From positions 1 through 5,049 of the forward strand of contig JAFAZB010000425.1 in assembly GCA_019240015.1 (NCBI GenBank): 5,049 nt of DNA, written 5' to 3'. Shown here in pieces: positions 1-3,684 of this stretch; the first letter of the stretch is position 1; each line of letters begins with the position of its first letter. Both the position numbers and the translations under genes were made by a program. The stretch comes from Solirubrobacterales bacterium (GTDB taxonomy: Bacteria; Actinomycetota; Thermoleophilia; Solirubrobacterales; Solirubrobacteraceae). The notes below the pieces were generated by a model. That model was not told where the DNA came from. It did not search any database and saw only the letters and a list, made by a program, of their open reading frames with translations.

Positions 1-596
1 CTGGCGCTCGCCATCGTCACGTCGTCGGCGATGTAAGCCGGGCACCCGGTGTGACACGCCTGGGGCAGCGTCTTGCGCGACCACTTCGTCCCGCCATCGC
101 GGGTCACCAGCAGCCGGTCGCCCAACTTGCCTCCGCCAGCCACGCAGTGGCTGAGTTTGCACGAGATACGTCCCACTTCGTTCACGACCGGGATCGGCTG
201 CGCCTGCCAGCTGAGGCCGCCGTCGGTCGTTGCCACCACCGCGCCGGCGCCATTCGCCGCGACCCCGGCCGCCCAGCACCTGACGACGCTGGTGCAGGCG
301 ACGCGGAACAGGGCGGGAATCCCGGTCGGAGCCGGCTGCGGGGCCCACGTCTTTCCGCCGTCCGTGCTGAGCAGGATCAACGCGGCGCTGCCGGCGGCGC
401 TCTGACCGACGGCGAGGCACCGCTCATGCGTGCCGCTGCGCTGACAGGAGATCCCGCCCAGCGGTCCCGTCAGCGGAGGCAACACGGCCGCGCTCCACCC
501 AGGAGCGGATGACTTGTGGCTGGGGGAGCCGGCCGCCGCCGATGCGGCGCAGCACAGCGTCAGCGCCACCGCCCCGAGGATCATCACACGCGACAC
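1..596 (-). CDS. Secreted BNR/Asp-box repeat beta-propeller protein (sialidase-like fold), 3' end outside window
   Basis: The minus strand reads open for 198 codons from a GTG at 596 to the left edge, so the C-terminus is missing. Residues 1-22 form a Sec-type signal peptide: Arg3, a hydrophobic core at about 5-16, and an Ala-rich S-A-A-A cleavage region before Gly23. There is no proper lipobox. Three Asp-box motifs follow: S-T-D-G-G-K-T-W (77-84), T-T-D-G-G-L-S-W (123-130) and T-R-D-G-G-T-K-W (165-172), each preceded by a Cys pair (C51/C60, C101/C107, C146/C151) with C181/C185 opening a fourth. This is the periodic blade pattern of extracellular BNR/YCF48-like propellers. The sialidase catalytic residues cannot be judged here, so enzyme activity is not claimed. 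GTG596 is preferred over ATG584 because it supplies the Arg of the signal peptide and lies just after a good -10; an in-frame stop at 609-611 limits extension. It is divergent from the cupin gene. Confidence 0.85.
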   Translation of the reverse strand, partial: MSRVMILGAVALTLCCAASAAAGSPSHKSSAPGWSAAVLPPLTGPLGGISCQRSGTHERCLAVGQSAAGSAALILLSTDGGKTWAPQPAPTGIPALFRVACTSVVRCWAAGVAANGAGAVVATTDGGLSWQAQPIPVVNEVGRISCKLSHCVAGGGKLGDRLLVTRDGGTKWSRKTLPQACHTGCPAYIADDVTMASA

Positions 597-605
597 TGGG
601 CGGCG

Positions 606-634
606 AGCCTAGCGGCGCCCACATGGCGCCGCAA
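606..634 (-). promoter_or_regulatory. Candidate sigma-70-type promoter of the BNR-repeat gene
   Basis: On the minus strand TTGCGG (634-629) and TAGGCT (611-606) are separated by exactly 17 bases. TTGCGG matches the first three bases of TTGACA, and TAGGCT fits the actinobacterial -10 pattern TANNNT. Transcription would be expected to start about 6-8 bases after the -10, at or within about 3 bases of the GTG start at 596. That would give a leaderless or near-leaderless message, which agrees with the lack of a Shine-Dalgarno sequence. This is a motif match only; the start site is inferred. Confidence 0.45.
612..632. promoter_or_regulatory. Perfect 8-bp inverted repeat, operator candidate
   Basis: The arms GCGGCGCC (612-619) and GGCGCCGC (625-632) are exact reverse complements separated by CACAT. 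The repeat fills the spacer of the minus-strand promoter candidate, overlaps four bases of its -35, and ends one base before its -10. A dimeric repressor bound there would block that promoter. GC-rich DNA yields such repeats by chance more easily than average, so only the placement makes it notable. No regulator gene is visible in the window. Confidence 0.4.
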
Positions 635-689
635 GCGATGCAGGCGCTCGCCCGTTGCGGTTGCGCAAGGCGACCACGACCCCGAGAGC

Positions 690-695
690 TAGAGT
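690..695 (+). promoter_or_regulatory. Candidate -10 element of the cupin gene (leaderless start)
   Basis: TAGAGT fits TANNNT and ends seven bases before the ATG at 703, so transcription would begin at or next to the start codon. No convincing -35 lies 16-19 bases upstream. There is no good Shine-Dalgarno sequence before the ATG, only a weak AGAG that is part of this same hexamer. Confidence 0.35.
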
Positions 696-702
696 CACGC
701 CA

Positions 703-1056
703 ATGATCGTCAGCGACTCGTTCGTGGTCGCGGACTGGACCGATCCGGGGACCCATCCGCGTCGCCCCATCGCAGGCCTGCACCTGCATCGTTCCGACGA
801 CGAGGCCTGGATCGTGCTGAGCGGCCGGCTCGGCTTTCGGGTCGGCGATCAGGAGCGCGAGGTCCCCGCGGGCGAATCGCTGCTGGTGACGCGGGGAACC
901 CCGCATACCTACTGGAACGCCTCGTCCGAGCCGGCGCGGTACCTACTGGTGATGACGCCCAGGATCCACCAACTGATCCAGGCGCTTCACGCAGGGGACC
1001 GAAGCGACTTCGCGCAGATCTTCGAGCAGCACGACTCAGAGCTGCTGGAGTCCTGA
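703..1056 (+). CDS. Small single-domain cupin (Cupin_2-like) protein
   Basis: This 117-residue protein is one cupin beta-barrel. Motif 1 is G25-x-H27-x-H29-x4-E34-x6-G41. Motif 2 ends in R64-G65-T66-P67-H68-x3-N72, preceded by P55-A-G57. The four expected metal ligands, His27, His29, Glu34 and His68, are all present, so it should bind a divalent metal. Residues 86-117 form a C-terminal tail that is probably helical. The family includes isomerases, dioxygenases, small-molecule sensors and proteins of unknown role; nothing here identifies a substrate, and the protein carries no DNA-binding domain. I chose the ATG at 703 because the cupin fold begins soon after it, a -10-like TAGAGT precedes it, and the longer frame from 655 adds 16 residues that look non-coding and overlap the promoter region. 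It is divergent from the BNR-repeat gene and its stop directly abuts the convergent membrane-protein gene. Confidence 0.88.
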   Translation: MIVSDSFVVADWTDPGTHPRRPIAGLHLHRSDDEAWIVLSGRLGFRVGDQEREVPAGESLLVTRGTPHTYWNASSEPARYLLVMTPRIHQLIQALHAGDRSDFAQIFEQHDSELLES

Positions 1057-1752
1057 CTACTGGAGGATGTTCACCGCACGGGAGACCACCAGCCCGATCG
1101 TCACCAGCGAGACGATCGACTGCAGGCCCATCATGCTCTTCGCGGTCACGCTCAGCGGCATCGTGTCGGTGGGGCTGAAAGCGGCCGCGTTGGTCAGTGA
1201 CACGTACAGGTAGTCGATGAACCCAGGTCGCCAGTCCAGGGGCTCGATCTGATCGTCCTGCATCTGCGGAAACAGGAAGTCAGGCGGCGCGTCGTGCCCG
1301 GCGGCCCGCCTGCCGGGACCACCGCGGTCGGTCTCCCAGTACCAGAGCCCGAAGATGATCACGTTCGTCAACCAGATCAGCGCCCCCGAAACGATCAGCT
1401 CGCGGCCATTCGGTGAGCCGTGGTGAAGCAGCTCGTGCGTGAGCAGCGCAAGCGAGGTGATGTTGGCGGCGCTCACCAGTGCGGTCAGTCCCAACGCCAC
1501 GCGTCTGCGCAGCAGGTGCTCGTGCTCGAGCTCGCGCGGCGTGGCCACGACCAGACCCACCAGCAGCGCGGCCTCCAACGCCGGCAAGAGCCAGCTCGGG
1601 CCGGCGGTGAGCCGGTCGGGCAACAGCAACTGGAGGGCGATCGCAGCCACCACCGCCGCCTGCGCCGGCCACGGCGGCTCCGGGCGCGGAGGCGGCGGAT
1701 AGGGCCGGCCCGCTCTCAAGCTGGGGCCCGCTGGGGATGGCGTTCGAGCCAC
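1057..1752 (-). CDS. Multi-pass integral membrane protein of unknown function
   Basis: The 231-residue product has a Pro-rich N-terminus (1-28) and likely membrane segments at about 29-45, 53-70, 85-105, 118-138 and 205-228. Between the last two lies a loop with W-Y-W-E-T-D-R-G-G (137-145), D-F-L-F-P-Q-M (158-164) and F-I-D-Y-L-Y-V-S-L-T-N (178-188), followed by A-F-S-P-T-D-T-M-P-L (191-200). I recall similar uncharacterised actinobacterial and proteobacterial membrane proteins. The segment before the last helix recalls the re-entrant region of two-helix ion channels or DUF1345 proteins, but there is no TVGYG-type filter, so a channel role is only a guess. The GTG start at 1752 has AGGTG (1762-1758) five bases upstream; no other good start precedes the first helix. 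The start lies inside an upstream peroxiredoxin-like remnant, and the stop abuts the cupin stop. The real N-terminus may be shorter. Confidence 0.8.
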   Translation of the reverse strand: MARTPSPAGPSLRAGRPYPPPPRPEPPWPAQAAVVAAIALQLLLPDRLTAGPSWLLPALEAALLVGLVVATPRELEHEHLLRRRVALGLTALVSAANITSLALLTHELLHHGSPNGRELIVSGALIWLTNVIIFGLWYWETDRGGPGRRAAGHDAPPDFLFPQMQDDQIEPLDWRPGFIDYLYVSLTNAAAFSPTDTMPLSVTAKSMMGLQSIVSLVTIGLVVSRAVNILQ

Positions 1753-1916
1753 CCGAGCACCTGACCGGTGCGGGGATAGAGGTAGGCCACGAGGCCGCCG
1801 CTGCCGGGCAGATGGTCGCTCGCGCCGTCGCCGATCGGAACGGGGAGATCCTGCGGCAGCGCTCTGTAGTTGTCGGTCAATGCTGCACGGCGATGCTCGA
1901 GGCCGGAGAGCGCCAC
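1716..1916 (-). pseudogene. Probable remnant of a peroxiredoxin-like (AhpC/TSA fold) gene
   Basis: This 66-codon minus-strand frame (GTG at 1916, TGA at 1718-1716) has a protein-like N-terminus. It reads L-E-H-R-R-A-A-L at 6-13, L-P-V-P-I-G-D-G-A-S-D-H-L-P-G at 24-38, and G-L-V-A-Y-L-Y-P-R-T-G at 41-51. From memory, members of a peroxiredoxin-like family start with an L-P-V-P-x-D-D-G-A-x-D-H-L-P-G segment and have V-V-Y-x-Y-P-R-T-G on the first core strand. There the two are separated by roughly 20-25 residues (L-P-x-x-x-L-P-S-T-D-G type) that are absent here. The region with the catalytic Cys after P-R-T-G is also missing, and the frame ends after 15 unrelated residues. I infer an internal deletion plus loss of the 3' part. 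No Shine-Dalgarno sequence precedes the GTG. It could instead be a small real protein or a chance frame; the family match is not verified. Confidence 0.45.
1758..1762 (-). promoter_or_regulatory. Ribosome binding site for the membrane-protein gene
   Basis: AGGTG on the minus strand ends five bases before the GTG at 1752 and supports that start codon. It lies inside the reading frame of the upstream peroxiredoxin-like remnant, so the two frames could be translationally coupled if the remnant is translated. Confidence 0.4.
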
Positions 1917-1932
1917 AGGAAACCAGGAATGC

Positions 1933-1950
1933 GGCCGGGCCGTCCCGGTC
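1933..1950. promoter_or_regulatory. Short GC-rich inverted repeat between the remnant and the HD gene
   Basis: GGCCGGG (1933-1939) can pair with CCCGGTC (1944-1950) through one G-U pair and a four-base loop. It sits in the 55-bp gap (1917-1971) between the minus-strand remnant and the plus-strand HD gene, where I find no TANNNT promoter element on either strand. In such GC-rich DNA this may be chance. Confidence 0.2.
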
Positions 1951-1960
1951 CCGTCGCGCG

Positions 1961-1966
1961 GGGGGA
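1961..1966 (+). promoter_or_regulatory. Purine-rich ribosome binding site that decides the HD-gene start
   Basis: GGGGGA lies five bases before the GTG at 1972 and is the only Shine-Dalgarno-like tract before the conserved part of the HD protein. The other options, a TTG at 1870 and a GTG at 2014, lack one. The upstream CCCG at 1950-1953 could pair with CGGG at 1959-1962 and partly hide this site. Confidence 0.45.
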
Positions 1967-1971
1967 AGTTC

Positions 1972-2607
1972 GTGTCTTCACCGGAGAGCGCCCCGGGGCG
2001 TCAGACTGCGGTCGTGGACGCAGACGGCGACCAGCCCGTCGAGCTCAGCTTCGCCCGGGGTCTCCCCCTCACCCGGGCGGCAATCGCCTTTGCCCGCTCC
2101 CACCACGCGGGCCAGCGGCGAGCCGCCGACGGCGCTTCGTTTCTGGTCCACCCGCTCGAAGTGGCGTCACTGCTCGACCGCTCGAACTACCCCGATCACG
2201 TGGTCGCGGCCGCGATCCTGCACGACACGCTGGAGGACACCGACGTGGAGCGCTCCGAGCTCGAGGCGCGCTTCGGATCGGCCGTCGCCGAGCTCGTCGC
2301 GCTCGTCAGCGATGACCCGGCGATCGCGGACGAGGAGCAACGGAAGGACCGGGTTCGCGAGCGCGTTCGTCGCGCCGGCGGCTACGCCCCGGTCGTCTAT
2401 GCAGCGGACAAGGTGAGCAAGGTAAGAGAGCTTCGGACGCTGATCGCCCGGGGTCTGCCCGAACAGGAGGCGTCGATCCGCCGGCGCCGCTATCAGAAGT
2501 CGCTGGCGATGCTCGAGCGGGCGATCCCCGGCAGCCGGGTGGTGGAGCTGCTGCGGTTCGAGCTCGAAGCGCTCGACCGGCTGCCCCCACAGCCGACCGA
2601 GGCCTGA
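1972..2607 (+). CDS. Stand-alone RelA/SpoT-type HD hydrolase (Mesh1/small alarmone hydrolase-like)
   Basis: The 211-residue protein is almost only an HD domain of the RelA/SpoT hydrolase type. In order: A-R-S-H-H-A-G-Q-R-R (41-50), F-L-V-H60-P-L-E-V-A, A-A-I-L-H84-D85-T-L-E88-D89-T, F-G-S-A-V-A-E-L-V (101-109) and A-A-D146-K-V-S-K-V-R-E-L-R. The four metal ligands (His60, His84, Asp85, Asp146) and the catalytic Glu-Asp pair (88/89) known from Rel hydrolase domains are present. There is no synthetase, TGS or ACT domain. Enzymes of this type remove the 3'-pyrophosphate of (p)ppGpp with Mn2+; animal MESH1 also acts on NADPH. The substrate here is therefore inferred. The GTG at 1972 is chosen for its purine-rich site; a longer frame from TTG 1870 would overlap the opposite-strand remnant. 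It is the first gene of a three-gene run, 27 bp before the kinase gene. Confidence 0.85.
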   Translation: MSSPESAPGRQTAVVDADGDQPVELSFARGLPLTRAAIAFARSHHAGQRRAADGASFLVHPLEVASLLDRSNYPDHVVAAAILHDTLEDTDVERSELEARFGSAVAELVALVSDDPAIADEEQRKDRVRERVRRAGGYAPVVYAADKVSKVRELRTLIARGLPEQEASIRRRRYQKSLAMLERAIPGSRVVELLRFELEALDRLPPQPTEA

Positions 2608-2610
2608 GAC

Positions 2611-2632
2611 CCCGGATCCGTCATCATCCGGG
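2611..2632 (+). promoter_or_regulatory. Perfect 7-bp intergenic hairpin in front of the kinase start codon
   Basis: CCCGGAT (2611-2617) and ATCCGGG (2626-2632) are exact reverse complements around an eight-base loop. The stem begins three bases after the HD stop and ends two bases before the ATG at 2635, so it fills the gap. No T-run follows, so it is not a standard intrinsic terminator. The kinase start has no Shine-Dalgarno sequence, so in RNA the hairpin could affect ribosome access or processing; in DNA it could be an operator. Function is inferred. Confidence 0.45.
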
Positions 2633-2634
2633 CG

Positions 2635-3651
2635 ATGCATGGTGCGGCGGCGGTGGCGCTTCCGGGCGAGGGACTCGAGTCGTTCCTCGACGGGCTGGGA
2701 CTGGGACGGGGGCCGGTGCGCACCGTCCCGATCGGCGAGGGCGCCTCGAACCTGACCTACTTGCTGGAGCGAGACGGCGCGCGGCTCGTGCTGCGGCGCC
2801 CGCCGCCGCCGCCGTGGCCCCCGTCGGCCCATGACGTGATCCGGGAAGCTCGGATCCAGCTCGCGCTCGCTCCGCTCGGCGTCCGGGTGCCACGGGTGCT
2901 GGCGGTGTGCGAGGACGAGAGCGTGCTCGGCGTGCCGTTCTACTTGATGGAGGAGCTGCGCGGCTCGGTTCTGACCGAGCGGCTGCCAGCCGCCATCGAC
3001 ACGGTGGAGCAGCGCCGCCGGCTCGGCGATGAGGTGCTCGACGCGTTGGTGGCACTACACGCCGTCGACTGGGAGCGATCGGCGCTCCAGATCGGGCGGC
3101 CGACGGGATACCTGGAGCGTCAGCTTCGGCGCTGGAGCGGCCTGTGGGAAGTCAATGCGACGCGAGAGTTGCCGGCCTGCGTCCAGCTCGGCGAGCGGCT
3201 CCGCGAGTCCGCGCCCGCGAGCCCGCCGTCGACCTTCGTCCACGGCGACTACCGAGTCGGCAACCTGATGGTCTCCGATCAGCCACCCGCCCGACTGCTC
3301 GCGATCCTCGACTGGGAGATGGCCACGATCGGCGATCCGCTCGCGGACCTCGGGTACCTGGTGGTGGGTTGGTCCGAGGCGGGCGCTGCGGAGCATCCGC
3401 TGCTGTTGACTCCGGCGACCGCGAGGCGGGGCTTCCCTACCCGAGCGGAGCTGATCGCTCGATACGCGGAGCGCTCCGGGCGCGACGTATCTCGGATCGG
3501 GTGGTATCAGGCGTTCGCGCTGTGGAAGGCAGCGGTGTTCTGCGAGGCGATTTACGGGCGCTATCTGCGCGGCGAGCGAAGCGACCCCTGGTCGGGCTCG
3601 CTGTGCGACGGCGTCCCCCGCTTGCTCGAGGTCGCGGCTGGGTATCTGTGA
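2635..3651 (+). CDS. APH-fold phosphotransferase of the ACAD10/11- and LvaA-like family
   Basis: This 338-residue protein is a full-length bacterial APH/choline-kinase-fold enzyme. It shows the nucleotide loop I33-G-E-G-A-S-N-L-T-Y, an L-V-L-R-R-P strand at 51-56, S-A-H-D-V-I-R-E71-A-R, P-F-Y-L-M-E-E (101-107), the Brenner catalytic loop H203-G-D205-x4-N210, and the metal-binding segment L-D226-W-E followed by G-D-P-L-A-D-L-G (233-240). R-R-P-P with S-A-H-D-V marks the subfamily found as the kinase domain of ACAD10/11 rather than antibiotic kinases. Characterised relatives phosphorylate 4-hydroxyacyl-CoAs, for example LvaA in levulinate use, before an acyl-CoA-dehydrogenase-like partner removes the phosphate. 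The acyl-CoA ligase 33 bp downstream fits such a route, so antibiotic resistance is unlikely. The start ATG has no Shine-Dalgarno sequence and follows a hairpin. Odd point: a run of five prolines (56-60) encoded by five CCG codons just after the nucleotide-binding strand. Confidence 0.88.
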   Translation: MHGAAAVALPGEGLESFLDGLGLGRGPVRTVPIGEGASNLTYLLERDGARLVLRRPPPPPWPPSAHDVIREARIQLALAPLGVRVPRVLAVCEDESVLGVPFYLMEELRGSVLTERLPAAIDTVEQRRRLGDEVLDALVALHAVDWERSALQIGRPTGYLERQLRRWSGLWEVNATRELPACVQLGERLRESAPASPPSTFVHGDYRVGNLMVSDQPPARLLAILDWEMATIGDPLADLGYLVVGWSEAGAAEHPLLLTPATARRGFPTRAELIARYAERSGRDVSRIGWYQAFALWKAAVFCEAIYGRYLRGERSDPWSGSLCDGVPRLLEVAAGYL

Positions 3652-3675
3652 GACAAGACCACGCGAGTGCAAGAC

Positions 3676-3680
3676 GGAGG
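3676..3680 (+). promoter_or_regulatory. Strong ribosome binding site of the acyl-CoA synthetase gene
   Basis: GGAGG followed by AACC and then the ATG at 3685 is a near-perfect Shine-Dalgarno sequence, with rather short spacing. It fixes the ligase start and contrasts with the weak or absent sites of the other genes here, suggesting higher translation of the ligase. Confidence 0.8.
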
Positions 3681-3684
3681 AACC

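Noticed and set aside
51..512. Long plus-strand open frames over the left 500 bases
   Set aside because: They are antisense to the minus-strand BNR-repeat frame, which has a signal peptide and three clear Asp-boxes. The plus-strand products are Arg/Pro/Ala-rich and look like no protein family.
655..702. Upstream extension of the cupin protein by 16 residues
   Set aside because: The added residues are basic and outside the cupin fold, they would cover the TTGCGCAA palindrome and the -10 candidate, and there is no ribosome site for the upstream start.
424..906. 160-codon minus-strand frame spanning the divergent region
   Set aside because: It is out of frame with the BNR gene, runs across the promoter region and antisense to the cupin gene, and its product is low-complexity.
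1033..1052. GACTC...GAGTC inverted repeat at the end of the cupin gene as a terminator
   Set aside because: The stem is only five base pairs with a ten-base loop and no T-run follows, so it does not support a terminator call.
1870..1971. N-terminal extension of the HD protein from a TTG at 1870
   Set aside because: The 34 added residues show no family similarity, overlap the opposite-strand remnant, and lack a ribosome site, whereas GGGGGA precedes the GTG at 1972.
1737..2315. Plus-strand frame overlapping the remnant and the HD gene
   Set aside because: The product is Arg/Gly/Pro-rich with no recognisable motif, and most of it overlaps the HD gene, whose frame contains the complete catalytic set.
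2167..2832. 221-codon minus-strand frame antisense to the HD and kinase genes
   Set aside because: It is a mirror frame of high-GC coding sequence; it contains Gln/Arg-rich stretches typical of shadows and no domain.
2635..3651. Aminoglycoside resistance kinase
   Set aside because: The fold is shared, but the R-R-P-P...S-A-H-D-V signature and the neighbouring acyl-CoA ligase place it with ACAD10/11-type metabolic kinases.
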